From positions 248,001 to 312,000 of the forward strand of contig NZ_JIBC01000007.1 in assembly GCF_000620505.1 (NCBI RefSeq): a stretch of 64,000 nucleotides of DNA. The letters are read 5' to 3'. Position 1 is the first letter of the stretch. Each line of letters starts with the position of its first letter. The translations under genes were made by a program, and so were the position numbers. Source of the stretch: Sulfitobacter sp. 20_GPM-1509m. GTDB lineage: Bacteria; Pseudomonadota; Alphaproteobacteria; Rhodobacterales; Rhodobacteraceae. The notes under the pieces were generated by a model. The model was not told where the DNA came from. It ran no database searches and saw only the letters and a program-made list of their open reading frames with translations. Below are positions 8,890 to 17,961 of this stretch, piece after piece.

Positions 8890-9891
8890 ATGCCAATGCC
8901 CCGTGACGACAGCCATCTTCCCAAGGCCCTGCAAGGGCTGCGCGTGCCCATGGTGGCATCGCCCTTGTTCATCATTTCCGTACCCGAACTGGTCATTGCC
9001 CAGTGCAAGGCCGGCGTCGTCGGCAGCTTTCCGGCGCTGAACGCCCGCGAGGCCGAGGGCGAGCATCCGTTGCTGGACACATGGCTGACGCAGATCAGCG
9101 AAGAGCTGGACCGCCACAACCAGGCGAACCCTGACAATCCTGCGGCCCCCTTTGCGGTCAACCAGATTGTCCACCGGTCGAACGGGCGTCTGGATCGGGA
9201 TCTGGAGATTTGCGTGAAACACAAGGTGCCGATCTGGATCACCTCGCTGGGCGCACGTGAAGAGGTCAACGAGGCGGCCCATTCCTGCGGCGGCATCGTG
9301 CTGCATGACGTGATCAACAACACATTCGCCAAAAAGGCGATCAGCAAGGGCGCGGACGGTCTGGTGGCTGTGGCCGCCGGTGCCGGTGGCCATGCCGGGA
9401 TGCAGTCCCCGCTGGCGCTGATCCGTGAAATTCGCAGTTGGTTCGACGGGCCATTGTTGCTGTCCGGGTCCATCGCCACCGGCGAGGCGCTGCTGGCTGC
9501 ACGCGCAATGGGGGCCGATCTGGGCTATGTCGGGTCTGCGTTCATCGCCACGGACGAGGCGAACGCCCAAGCCGAATACAAACAGATGATCGCCGACAGC
9601 GGGGCCGAGGACATCGTCTATTCGTCGCTGTTCACCGGCGTGTCGGGCAACTATTTGCGCGGCTCAATCGAGGCGGCAGGCATGGACCCGAACAATCTGC
9701 CCTCGGCGGATGCGTCGTCGATGAACTTTGGCGATGGATCGTCCAAGCCCAAGGCGTGGAAATCCATCTGGGGCGCAGGGCAGGGCATTGGCGCGGTGAA
9801 ATCCGTGGGGCCGGCCGCCGGTGTCGTCGACCGGATCGCTGCGGAATATCAGGCTGCTGGCAAACGCCTGGCCGCCGAGTTCACGGGTTAG
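8890..9891 (+). CDS. Nitronate monooxygenase / 2-nitropropane dioxygenase family flavoprotein
   Basis: A 333-residue FMN TIM-barrel protein. RVPMVASPLFIISVPELV at the N-terminus and AAGAGGHAG near residue 160, the FMN-phosphate motif with the conserved His of the family, identify it. LLSGSIATGEALLAARAMGAD continues the phosphate-binding half. Members oxidise nitronates or act as enoyl reductases. In acyl-CoA clusters the true substrate is usually unknown. The 85-base gap before it and the 10-base gap after it suggest it starts a translation unit with the phosphatase and APH genes. Confidence 0.86.
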   Translation: MPMPRDDSHLPKALQGLRVPMVASPLFIISVPELVIAQCKAGVVGSFPALNAREAEGEHPLLDTWLTQISEELDRHNQANPDNPAAPFAVNQIVHRSNGRLDRDLEICVKHKVPIWITSLGAREEVNEAAHSCGGIVLHDVINNTFAKKAISKGADGLVAVAAGAGGHAGMQSPLALIREIRSWFDGPLLLSGSIATGEALLAARAMGADLGYVGSAFIATDEANAQAEYKQMIADSGAEDIVYSSLFTGVSGNYLRGSIEAAGMDPNNLPSADASSMNFGDGSSKPKAWKSIWGAGQGIGAVKSVGPAAGVVDRIAAEYQAAGKRLAAEFTG

Positions 9892-9901
9892 GGCGCAAGC
9901 G

Positions 9902-10546
9902 ATGGCCGAACTGTACCTGATCCGCCACGGACAAGCCTCGTTCGGGGCGGCCAATTATGACTGCCTGAGCGACAAGGGGCGGGCACAGTCCGCCGCGGTG
10001 GGCGACTGGCTGCGCAGCACCGGCTGGACGCCCGACCGTCTGGTCACTGGCACGCTGGAACGCCAGCGCGATACGCTGTCTGCAATGGGCTATGACGGCG
10101 ATGCGGAAGTGCACGCAGGTTTCGATGAATACGACTTTCACGACCTTCTAAGGGCCCGCTACAAGGGCGTGGTGCCCGAAATGGTCAGCAGTGATCGCAA
10201 GACCCACTTTCGCACCCTGCGTGACACGGTTCTGGAATGGCAGGCGGGCACGTTGACCGGCTGCGCCGAAACCTATGCGGAATTCTCCGAACGTACCGCG
10301 GCCGCAATGGCCCATGCCACCCGCGATGGCGCGCGGCAGGTGCTGGTGGTGTCGTCCGGGGGAGTGATCGGCCAGTTGGTGTCCCGCGCGATGGAAGCGC
10401 CTGCGCGGATGATGATGGAGCTGAACCTTCAGATCAAAAACACCGCCGTGACCAAGTTTGTCTTTTCAGGCACGCGCCATTTCGTGCATCAATTCAACGC
10501 CACACCGCATTTCGACACCGACCACGATTTGCTGACCTATAGCTGA
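9902..10546 (+). CDS. Histidine phosphatase-like protein lacking the second His
   Basis: A 214-residue member of the phosphoglycerate-mutase-like fold. The nucleophile motif LIRHGQ (His9) is intact. At the second conserved site, normally SHGG, it reads VVSSGGVIG, with Ser152 in place of His. It is therefore an atypical or impaired phosphatase, or a subfamily with another role. It lies 10 bases after the flavoprotein gene and 10 bases before an APH-type phosphotransferase gene, which suggests the two act on the same phosphorylated acyl intermediate. Confidence 0.8.
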   Translation: MAELYLIRHGQASFGAANYDCLSDKGRAQSAAVGDWLRSTGWTPDRLVTGTLERQRDTLSAMGYDGDAEVHAGFDEYDFHDLLRARYKGVVPEMVSSDRKTHFRTLRDTVLEWQAGTLTGCAETYAEFSERTAAAMAHATRDGARQVLVVSSGGVIGQLVSRAMEAPARMMMELNLQIKNTAVTKFVFSGTRHFVHQFNATPHFDTDHDLLTYS

Positions 10547-10556
10547 GGGCAAACAG

Positions 10557-11591
10557 ATGAGCCAAGACACACAGACGCTGGACCTGAAAGCGGTGGAATC
10601 CTATCTGGAGGCCCATCTGCCTGGGTTCAAAGGTCCCATCGAGGCCGACAAGTTCCAGCGGGGGCAGTCGAACCCGACCTTTTTGCTGAAAACGCCCACG
10701 CGCAACTATGTGCTGCGTCGCAAGCCGCCGGGGCAATTGCTGAAATCGGCGCACGCGGTCGACCGCGAGTTTCGCGTGCAATCCGCGCTCGCAGGCACCG
10801 ACGTGCCCGTGGCAAAAATGCACCTGCTGTGCGAGGACTCTGATGTGATCGGGTCCGATTTCTACATCATGGATCATATCGACGGGCGCAATTTCAACAT
10901 GCCTTCGCTGGACGAGCTTGAGAAAGCCGACCGGACTGCCGTGCTGGACGACATGAACCGCGTGCTGGCTGCGCTGCATGATGTGGACATTGATGCGGTG
11001 GGCTTGTCGGATTTCGGACCGCCCGGCAACTATTACGAACGCCAGATCGGCCGCTGGTCGAAACAGTACCGCGCCTCGGAAACCGTGGACGTACCTGCCA
11101 TGAACAATCTGATGCAGGCGCTGTCACAGCAAATCCCCGCTGAGGACGACCAGCGCACGCTGGTGCACGGCGACTATCGCATCGACAACATGATGTTTGA
11201 AAAGGATGGCACCAAATGTCTGGCGATCCTGGACTGGGAGCTGAGCACCATCGGCCATCCCTATGCCGATCTTGCCGCTGTCATCATGCAATGGCAAATG
11301 CCAGCAACGCCCGAAGGGCGCGGGCTGGCCGGGATTGACCGCACCGCACGCGGCCTGCCTACGGACGCCGAATTCGTTGCACGCTATTGCGAACGCCGTG
11401 GCATTGGTCCCATCGACAACTTTGGCTTTTACGTCGCTTTTTGTTTTTTCCGCATGACGGCGATTATCCAGGGCGTGCTGAAACGGGCGTTGGACGGCAA
11501 TGCCTCGAACCCGGAGCGGGCGATGCAGATGGGGCAATATGTACCGCTGTTCGCTGAACACGGGCTACAGGCGCTGGAGTCGAAAGGATGA
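10557..11591 (+). CDS. APH-family phosphotransferase (ACAD10/11 kinase-domain / LvaA-like)
   Basis: A 344-residue aminoglycoside-phosphotransferase-fold kinase. LRRKPPGQLLKSAHAVDREF carries the nucleotide-binding Lys region, LVHGDYRIDNMMF the catalytic HGDxxxxN loop, and LDWELSTIGHPYADLA the metal-binding Asp. This subgroup is related to the kinase domains of human ACAD10/ACAD11 and to Pseudomonas LvaA, which phosphorylate the 4-hydroxyl of 4-hydroxyacyl-CoA. The stop overlaps the start of the IclR gene. Function as a 4-hydroxyacyl-CoA kinase is inferred from family and context. Confidence 0.86.
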   Translation: MSQDTQTLDLKAVESYLEAHLPGFKGPIEADKFQRGQSNPTFLLKTPTRNYVLRRKPPGQLLKSAHAVDREFRVQSALAGTDVPVAKMHLLCEDSDVIGSDFYIMDHIDGRNFNMPSLDELEKADRTAVLDDMNRVLAALHDVDIDAVGLSDFGPPGNYYERQIGRWSKQYRASETVDVPAMNNLMQALSQQIPAEDDQRTLVHGDYRIDNMMFEKDGTKCLAILDWELSTIGHPYADLAAVIMQWQMPATPEGRGLAGIDRTARGLPTDAEFVARYCERRGIGPIDNFGFYVAFCFFRMTAIIQGVLKRALDGNASNPERAMQMGQYVPLFAEHGLQALESKG

Positions 11592-12385
11592 TTGATCCCG
11601 ATCTCGCGGGCGAGGCCCTGGATGACAAGGACCGCAACTTTATCACCGCGCTTGCCCGCGGGCTCGACATTCTGCGCTGTTTCAAACCCGGAGAGAGCAC
11701 GCTGACCAATCAGGACTTTGCCGCGCGCACAGGGCTGCCCAAGCCCACCGTGTCGCGGTTGACCCATACGCTGTGCGTGCTGGAATATCTGGTCGCCGAT
11801 CCGCGGTCGGGAACCTACCAGTTGGGGGCAGGGGTGCTGAGGCTGGGGTTTTCGGTGTTGTCGTCGATGGAAATTGTCGACCGCGCCCGTGACACGATGC
11901 GCGCCCTGTCAAACGGTCCCAACAGCTATATCACCGTCGCGTTGGCAGAAACCTATCAGACCGACGCTGTCTATGTGGCGGTTGAAAAGTCGATGGAGAA
12001 CGTGTCGCTGACCATGCACGTGGGTGCACGGTTGCCAATCTTTCATTCGGCCATTGGCCGCGCGATGCTGGTGGGCATGGACGAGGAAGACCGCGCTGTC
12101 ATGTTCGAGCGGACCAAGGCCAGAGACCCCGAAGGTCACGCGGGCCGCAAGGCGGCCTTTGCGCAGGCGCGCTCTGAGTACGAAAACCTTGGGTATTGCT
12201 GTAGCTACGGTGACTGGCGCCCCGATGTGAACGGTATCGCGGCCCCTGTGTTCGCGCTCAGCGGGCGCGGTGTCTATGGTCTGAACGTGGGCGGTCCGTC
12301 GTTTCATGTGAAGAAAAAGCACCTCGAGCGTGCCTATGGCAGAATGCTGGTGGATGCAGCGGCAAAGCTGAGCACGGGTGGCTGA
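11588..12385 (+). CDS. IclR-family transcriptional regulator
   Basis: A 265-residue regulator. An N-terminal winged helix-turn-helix (about residues 18-70; TNQDFAARTGLPKPTVSRL is the recognition region) precedes the IclR effector domain (LPIFHSAIGRAMLVGM, then the GVYGLNVGGPSF end). It is the last gene of the acyl-CoA catabolic run and overlaps the APH gene by ATGA, so it is likely an autoregulated local controller. Its targets may include the palindromes at 3425-3451. Confidence is high for family, low for targets. Confidence 0.9.
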   Translation: MIDPDLAGEALDDKDRNFITALARGLDILRCFKPGESTLTNQDFAARTGLPKPTVSRLTHTLCVLEYLVADPRSGTYQLGAGVLRLGFSVLSSMEIVDRARDTMRALSNGPNSYITVALAETYQTDAVYVAVEKSMENVSLTMHVGARLPIFHSAIGRAMLVGMDEEDRAVMFERTKARDPEGHAGRKAAFAQARSEYENLGYCCSYGDWRPDVNGIAAPVFALSGRGVYGLNVGGPSFHVKKKHLERAYGRMLVDAAAKLSTGG

Positions 12386-12870
12386 ACCCGCAGATGGTCG
12401 AGGGGTCAAAGAATCATAGTTTTGTGAAATTCGATTTTGCAGGGCGGAAACAGCCACCCCAAAGCGACGCAGCGTCAAAATGTTGGGATCGCCATTTCCA
12501 CCGCAAGAAATCTTTAAAATAAACCTGTTTCAGACGGCGTGAAATCTGCCGCGTTTGCCGCATTTTGAGGCAAGAATTCAAACCCCGTCATCGCCCTTTT
12601 CGACAAGTATAATTTAGAAATATCATTTAATAACAAATAGGTATGAATATTCAACCTGTGCTTGAAGAGGCGCGCCAAATCGGTTCGCCTCCTGCGGGGC
12701 AAGGTGCCAACTTTTTGACCTCTTCAATGCCGCGGAATTCGGTCCGGAACTTGTCCGCGCCGCGGTGTCGAAAGCTTGACTTATCTCACCAGTATGCAAG
12801 GCTTTTGGTACACCGACGCATAGCAAATACACGCAAGTGTAAGTCGGGGTATGTTCTAGGGAGGAACCTA
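12386..12870. other. 485-base non-coding interval upstream of the liv operon
   Basis: No convincing gene is present; the open frames here lack a ribosome-binding site or recognisable sequence. The middle (12590-12650) is clearly more AT-rich than its surroundings and holds a perfect TATAAT at 12608-12613, a possible -10 hexamer, although no good -35 is found 16-18 bases before it. The right end carries the GGGAGGAA ribosome-binding site of the binding-protein gene. It most likely contains the importer's promoter and a long 5' leader. Confidence 0.5.
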
Positions 12871-14121
12871 ATGCGTAAATCTATCAAGCTCGGCCTCAGC
12901 GCCGCGCTGGCGCTTTCCGTCAGCACAGCCGCTGTTTTTGCCGAAAATGTGAAAATTGCTTTCATTGATCCGCTGAGTGGCGGTTTTGCCGCAACCGGCA
13001 TCAACGGCTTGCACCAATTTGAATTCGCGGCCGAAACACTCGTCAACGCCAAGGGCGGCGTTCTGGGCGGCGACATGTTCGAAATTCTGCCGTTCGACAA
13101 CAAGGTCAGCCCGAAAGAATCCCTGATCCAGTTGCAGGTCGCGATTGATCAAGGCGCGCGTTACATCGTGCAGGGCAACAGCTCGGGCGTGGCGAACGCA
13201 TTGACCGAAGCCATCGACAAGCACAACCGCCGCAACCCCGACAGCCAGGTTCTGTTCCTGAACTATTCGGCGGTCGATCCCGCGTTGACCAACGAAAAGT
13301 GCAACTTCTGGCACTTCCGTTTTGACCCGCACGCTGACATGAAAATGGCCGCGCTGACAGATATGATCGCCGAAAACCAGGACATCAAAAAAGTCTACGT
13401 TATCGGTCAGGACTATTCCTTTGGCAAAGCTGTGGCAGATGCTGCTGTTTCGATGCTGGCTGAAAAACGCCCCGACATCGAAATCGTGGGCAACGAGCTG
13501 CACCCGATTGGCAAGGTGAAGGACTTTACACCTTATGCCCGCAAGATTGTGGCCTCGGGTGCCGATGCCGTGATCACCGGCAACTGGGGCGCCGACATGC
13601 TGGGTCTGGGCAAGTCGATCCTCGAAAACGGCTTTGAAGGTCCGATCTTTACCTACTACGCAGCTGCAGACGGTATCACCGCTGCCTTCGGCGAAAGCGG
13701 TGTGGATTCGCTGTATCTGGTTGCAGAAGGCGACGACAACCCGCCGTCCAAGCCTGAAGCACAAGAATACATTCAGGCGTTCAAGGCCAAGTATCCTGAT
13801 GGCAACATGTCCCAGACGCGGATCACCAACGTGATCCAGATGCTGGCACAGGCGATTGACGAAGCAGGCACGGCAACCGACGTGGTCAAAGTGGCCAACG
13901 CGTTGGAAGACATGCACTTTACCAACAGCCTGTGGAGCACGGCCGACATGCACATGCGTCCCGAGGATCACCAGTTGATCCAGGACATCCACATCTTTGG
14001 TCATCAGAAAGTGGAAGCACCCTATGACATGGACAACTCGGGCTATGGCCTGAAAGTCCAGTACACGGTTGAAAACGCATCCGCGGATATCGCAACCACA
14101 TGTGAGATGAAGCGTCCGTAA
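12871..14121 (+). CDS. livK: Branched-chain amino acid-type ABC transporter substrate-binding protein
   Basis: A 416-residue periplasmic protein with a signal peptide (KLGLSAALALSVSTAAVFA, then E) that is cut near residue 24. The mature part begins VKIAFIDPLSGGFAATG, the LivJ/LivK-type first strand. QGNSSGVANALTEAI and YVIGQDYSFGKAVADA are ligand-fold segments of the Peripla_BP_6 family. It would capture a small amino acid, amide or carboxylate and hand it to the permeases encoded next. GGGAGGAA precedes the ATG; an upstream extension of the frame is not needed. A hairpin follows the stop, which commonly raises binding-protein expression above that of the permeases. Confidence 0.9.
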   Translation: MRKSIKLGLSAALALSVSTAAVFAENVKIAFIDPLSGGFAATGINGLHQFEFAAETLVNAKGGVLGGDMFEILPFDNKVSPKESLIQLQVAIDQGARYIVQGNSSGVANALTEAIDKHNRRNPDSQVLFLNYSAVDPALTNEKCNFWHFRFDPHADMKMAALTDMIAENQDIKKVYVIGQDYSFGKAVADAAVSMLAEKRPDIEIVGNELHPIGKVKDFTPYARKIVASGADAVITGNWGADMLGLGKSILENGFEGPIFTYYAAADGITAAFGESGVDSLYLVAEGDDNPPSKPEAQEYIQAFKAKYPDGNMSQTRITNVIQMLAQAIDEAGTATDVVKVANALEDMHFTNSLWSTADMHMRPEDHQLIQDIHIFGHQKVEAPYDMDNSGYGLKVQYTVENASADIATTCEMKRP

Positions 14122-14133
14122 GGCACGTCTTTA

Positions 14134-14167
14134 GGCCCGTCCCCACAGTTTCGGGGGCGGGCCTTTT
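14134..14167 (+). terminator. Hairpin with T-run between livK and livH
   Basis: GGCCCGTCCCC (14134-14144) pairs with GGGGGCGGGCC (14153-14163), followed by TTTT. This is a good intrinsic-terminator shape. Between a binding-protein gene and its permease gene it probably acts as a partial terminator that sets the ratio of the two. Confidence 0.75.
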
Positions 14168-14207
14168 CACTCTAATATCGCCACATCCTACTTCGGAGGG
14201 ACCCCGG

Positions 14208-15164
14208 ATGGACCTCGTACTCGTCAACCTGATCGACGGGCTGGTGACCGGACTGCTGTTGTTTATGCTGTCTGCCGGTCTGACACTGATTTTCTCAATG
14301 ATGGGCGTGCTGAACTTTGCCCATGCCAGCTTTTACATGTTGGGTGCCTATTTCGCCTACCAGATCAGTATTGCGCTGGGATTCTGGATGGGTTTGCTGA
14401 TCGCACCCCTTATCGTCGGTGTCATTGGCGCCGGAGTCGAACGTTATGGCCTGCGCCGCGTTCACCAATACGGCCACGTGCCGGAGCTGATCTTTACATT
14501 CGGTCTGGCGCTGCTGATCGAGGAACTGGTGCAATTCATCTGGGGCCGCAACCAGATGCCTTACCAGATACCCGATGCGCTGAACTTTACCGCCTTTGCC
14601 ATCTCGGGCAATTCGATCCCGGCCTATAAGGTGTTCATGATCTTCATCTCGGTCGCCATCTTTATCGGGCTGTTGTACGTGCTGACCAAGACGCGCGTCG
14701 GCATGATCATTCAGGCCGCACTGAGCTATCCGCGCACTGTCGAAGCATTGGGCCACAACGTACCGCTGATTTTCATGGGTGTGTTCGGTGTGGGCACAGC
14801 GCTGGCCGGTGTCGCCGGTGTCATCGCAGGGCCGGTTCTGGGGACGTTCCCCGGCATGGCCTTTGTGCTTGGGTCTATCGTGTTCGTGACAATCGTGATC
14901 GGCGGTCTGGGATCATTGTGGGGGGCGTTGGTGGCATCGCTGTTGATCGGCTGGATCACAACATTCGCCAAATCCTACAACATCCGCATGGAAGACATCC
15001 TGAACGGTATCGGCATTTCGACGCCCGAAAACCTGAGTGACAGCATGTTCCGCGACATCTGGGCCGTGACCAGCCCGCAAATCGCCGACATCCTTCCGTA
15101 TATCCTGATGGTGCTGATCCTTATTTTCCGCCCCTACGGCCTGTTTGGGAACCGTGACGCATGA
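14208..15164 (+). CDS. livH: Branched-chain amino acid-type ABC transporter permease LivH
   Basis: A 318-residue inner-membrane protein with about eight hydrophobic helices. LLLFMLSAGLTLIFSMMGVLNFAHASFYMLG at the N-terminus (quoted in pieces: AGLTLIFSMMGVLNFAHASF) is the hallmark of LivH permeases. VIGGLGSLWGALVASLLIG near residue 230 is the conserved cytoplasmic loop that contacts the ATPase. It overlaps livM by ATGA. Confidence 0.92.
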   Translation: MDLVLVNLIDGLVTGLLLFMLSAGLTLIFSMMGVLNFAHASFYMLGAYFAYQISIALGFWMGLLIAPLIVGVIGAGVERYGLRRVHQYGHVPELIFTFGLALLIEELVQFIWGRNQMPYQIPDALNFTAFAISGNSIPAYKVFMIFISVAIFIGLLYVLTKTRVGMIIQAALSYPRTVEALGHNVPLIFMGVFGVGTALAGVAGVIAGPVLGTFPGMAFVLGSIVFVTIVIGGLGSLWGALVASLLIGWITTFAKSYNIRMEDILNGIGISTPENLSDSMFRDIWAVTSPQIADILPYILMVLILIFRPYGLFGNRDA

Positions 15165-16489
15165 GCAATCCAATGAAAGAAAACCAGATCACCACCGATC
15201 CAAGCAAACCCGCCCAGCGGATGCGCGCCGGATCGCTGAGGATAGCCGCCTTGCCATGGGTCATTGCGGGGCTTGCCTTGCTGGTCATGCCCTTTGTGTT
15301 CAACGACAACTCTGCCATCACCATCATGAATCAGATGGCGATCACAATCATCTTTGCGCTGGCCTATAATATGCTGTTGGGGCAGGGCGGGATGCTCAGC
15401 TTTGGCCATGCAGTCTATGCGGGTGTCGGCGGCTTTGCCTGTATGCACGTCATGGCCAGCACTGACTTTTTCGAGATGCTGCCCTTGCCGGTGCTGCCGA
15501 TCTTTGGCGGGCTGTTCGGCATGGGTCTGGCAATGATCGTCGGCAGCTTTTCGACGCGCAGTGCGGGCACGGTCTTTGCGATGATCTCGCTGGGTGTGGG
15601 CGAGCTGATCGCGGCCTGTTCGGTCATCATCGTCGCCTTTTTTGGCGGTGAAGAGGGGATCTCCGGCGACCGGACCTATGGTCTGCCGTTTTTCGGCATC
15701 GAATTCCTGCACCAGATTGAGGTCTATTACCTGATCGCCTTCTGGCTGATGGTTTCGGCGTTGTTGATGTACCTGTTCTCACGCACCCCCATCGGGCGCA
15801 TGGCGAACGCGGTGCGCGACAACCCCGAACGGGCTGAATTCCTGGGCTATTCCTCCCGTTGGGTGCGCTACTACAGCTTTATCTTCTCGGGCTTTTTCGC
15901 GGGTATCGCCGGTGGTCTGTTTGCCATCAACTATGAGATCGTGACCGAAGAGAACCTCAATACGGCTTCGTCCGGTGTGATCCTTCTGGTGACCTTCCTG
16001 GGTGGCGTCGGGTTCTTCTTCGGGCCGATCATCGGCGCGATTGCCTTTACGCTGCTGCAAACGGTGTTGTCGCTGCAAACGGATCTGTGGGCCTTTTATG
16101 CCGGTGTCCTGTTCCTGGCCACGGTGATGTTCTTCCCGGGTGGGTTGGCAGGGCTTCTGATGATGCACGTGCCTGCGATCAAGATGGGCAAGGCGTCAAA
16201 GCTGGTGGTGCCCTATATAACCACCCTGATACCGGCGCTGATCGGTATTCTGGGCCTGTCCGCGCTGGTCGAGATGACGTTCCACGTACGCCACTCTTCC
16301 GTGGGTGACGAGGAAATGACTGTCTTCTGGACCACATTTGACAGCCACGACATCCTGCCGTGGGCGGTGGCAATCGGTGTGACCGTGGTGGCTTTTGCCG
16401 TCATGCGCATGATGCTGCCCACATTGCGCGCCGCATGGGCCGACGCCAACGCAACCAAGGCCAATACATCCAATGGAGGTGCCGCATGA
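15161..16489 (+). CDS. livM: Branched-chain amino acid-type ABC transporter permease LivM, C-terminally extended
   Basis: A 442-residue inner-membrane permease. YNMLLGQGGMLSFGHAVYAG is the LivM signature, and TFLGGVGFFFGPIIGAI is the coupling region. After the usual end (about residue 340) there are about 100 more residues with two further hydrophobic stretches (LIPALIGILGLSALV and LPWAVAIGVTVVAFAVM), separated by a polar segment predicted outside the membrane. This makes it longer than ordinary LivM. It starts in the livH stop and overlaps livG, so translation is coupled. Confidence 0.9.
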   Translation: MSNPMKENQITTDPSKPAQRMRAGSLRIAALPWVIAGLALLVMPFVFNDNSAITIMNQMAITIIFALAYNMLLGQGGMLSFGHAVYAGVGGFACMHVMASTDFFEMLPLPVLPIFGGLFGMGLAMIVGSFSTRSAGTVFAMISLGVGELIAACSVIIVAFFGGEEGISGDRTYGLPFFGIEFLHQIEVYYLIAFWLMVSALLMYLFSRTPIGRMANAVRDNPERAEFLGYSSRWVRYYSFIFSGFFAGIAGGLFAINYEIVTEENLNTASSGVILLVTFLGGVGFFFGPIIGAIAFTLLQTVLSLQTDLWAFYAGVLFLATVMFFPGGLAGLLMMHVPAIKMGKASKLVVPYITTLIPALIGILGLSALVEMTFHVRHSSVGDEEMTVFWTTFDSHDILPWAVAIGVTVVAFAVMRMMLPTLRAAWADANATKANTSNGGAA

Positions 16490-17247
16490 CCACCGCTGCA
16501 CTTGAACTGAAGAACCTGCAGAAGAGTTTCGGCAAGACCGAGATCATTCGCGGGGTCAACCTGGCGGTTGGCAACAGCGAACGCCATGCCATCATCGGGC
16601 CGAACGGGGCGGGCAAGTCGACCCTGTTCAACCTGATCACCGGACGGTTTCCGCAAACCGCGGGCGAGGTGCTGCTGCACGGGCAGAACCTGGCGGGCAA
16701 GGCGCCGTTCGAGATCAACCGCATGGGGCTGAGCCGCAGTTTTCAGATCACCAACATCTTTCCGAAAATGTCGGTGTTTGAGAACGTCCGTTGTTCCCTG
16801 CTTTGGTCGATGGGCTACAAGTACAACTTCTGGTCCATGGTCGGGCGCAGCCGGGATCTGACCGAAGGGGCTGAACAGATCCTGGAACAGATCAACCTGA
16901 CCAACCGGCGTGATCTGCCTGCGGGCACCTTGTCCTATGCGGAACAGCGTGCGCTGGAGATCGGCATCACCATCGCCGGTGGCGCCGACGTGATCATGCT
17001 GGACGAACCTACGGCCGGCATGAGCCATTCGGAAACCGACTATATCGTCGAATTGATCCGCACCGTAACCGAGGGCAAGACCCTGATCATGGTTGAACAT
17101 GACATGGGCGTTGTCTTTGGTCTGGCCGACCGGATTTCGGTACTGGTTTACGGCGAGTTGATCGCCACCGGCCGCCCCGAGGACGTGCGCGGCGATCCCA
17201 AGGTTCAAGAAGCCTATCTTGGCGCTGCACTGGAGGCAGAACACTGA
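16486..17247 (+). CDS. livG: Branched-chain amino acid-type ABC transporter ATP-binding protein LivG
   Basis: A 253-residue ATPase. Walker A is IIGPNGAGKSTL (intact Lys), MGLSRSFQITNIFP is the LivG-specific Q-loop region, TLSYAEQRALEIG is the signature motif in its Liv form, and DVIMLDEPTAGM is Walker B. VEHDMGVVFGLADRI supplies the switch His. The start MTTAALELKNLQKSFG at 16486 has GGAGGTG upstream. It shares one base with livF. Confidence 0.93.
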   Translation: MTTAALELKNLQKSFGKTEIIRGVNLAVGNSERHAIIGPNGAGKSTLFNLITGRFPQTAGEVLLHGQNLAGKAPFEINRMGLSRSFQITNIFPKMSVFENVRCSLLWSMGYKYNFWSMVGRSRDLTEGAEQILEQINLTNRRDLPAGTLSYAEQRALEIGITIAGGADVIMLDEPTAGMSHSETDYIVELIRTVTEGKTLIMVEHDMGVVFGLADRISVLVYGELIATGRPEDVRGDPKVQEAYLGAALEAEH

Positions 17248-17948
17248 TGCTCGAAGTCACCGATCTGCACGCCTACTATGGCAAATCACACATCCTGCAA
17301 GGGGTGAACCTGAACATACAGGAGGGCGAGATCGTCGCCCTTCTGGGGCGCAACGGGGTGGGGCGTTCGACCACCTGCAAGGCGATCATGGGCGAGGTGG
17401 AGCCGCATGGTTCGGTCAAATTCCGGGGTCAGGAAATCGCCGGTAAGAAGGCATTCGAGGTGGCCAACCTTGGCATCGGATATGTGCCTGAAAACCGCGA
17501 TATCTTTCCCGGCCTGACCACGCGGCAGAACCTGATCCTCGGCCTGAAGCCCGGCCAGAAGGATGGCGCCGGCCGCTGGGCCATGAACGACATGTTCGAG
17601 ATGTTCTCGAACCTGCGCGAACGCGCGGATGTCGAGGCCTCGGTGATGTCGGGTGGCGAGCAGCAGATGCTGACCATGTGCCGCACGCTTATGGGCGACC
17701 CCGATCTGGTGATGATCGACGAGCCGACCGAGGGACTAAGCCCGCAGATGGTGCAAAAGGTCGCCACCGTTCTGCAAGAGATCGCCAAACGCGGCGTCTC
17801 CACGTTGCTGGTCGAACAAAAACTGTCCATCGCGCTGGACATCGCGCACCGCGTTTATGTGATGGGGCACGGTCAGGTGGTGTTCGAGGGCACACCGCAA
17901 GAGCTGAAAGCGCGTGATGACGTGCGCAAGGAATGGCTGGAGGTTTGA
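17247..17948 (+). CDS. livF: Branched-chain amino acid-type ABC transporter ATP-binding protein LivF, Walker A Lys replaced by Arg
   Basis: A 233-residue ATPase that pairs with LivG. The fold and other motifs are normal: VMSGGEQQMLTMCRTLM (signature), LVMIDEPTEGLSP (Walker B) and LLVEQKLSIALDIAHR (switch region). Walker A reads GRNGVGRST (residues 34-41 plus T), so the universally conserved Lys is Arg40 (codon CGT). All four other ABC ATPases in the window keep Lys. One site of the LivG-LivF pair may therefore bind or hydrolyse ATP differently, or Arg may substitute in this subfamily. Confidence 0.92.
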   Translation: MLEVTDLHAYYGKSHILQGVNLNIQEGEIVALLGRNGVGRSTTCKAIMGEVEPHGSVKFRGQEIAGKKAFEVANLGIGYVPENRDIFPGLTTRQNLILGLKPGQKDGAGRWAMNDMFEMFSNLRERADVEASVMSGGEQQMLTMCRTLMGDPDLVMIDEPTEGLSPQMVQKVATVLQEIAKRGVSTLLVEQKLSIALDIAHRVYVMGHGQVVFEGTPQELKARDDVRKEWLEV

Positions 17949-17961
17949 ACCTCTGACGGTG

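Noticed and set aside
12514-12832. Short minus-strand frames in the interval before the liv operon
   Set aside because: They have no ribosome-binding site, no recognisable sequence and atypical composition; the region reads as promoter and leader.
12643-14121. A start for the LivK-like protein 228 bases upstream at 12643
   Set aside because: It would bury the signal peptide. The ATG at 12871 has a strong ribosome-binding site and is followed at once by a typical export signal.
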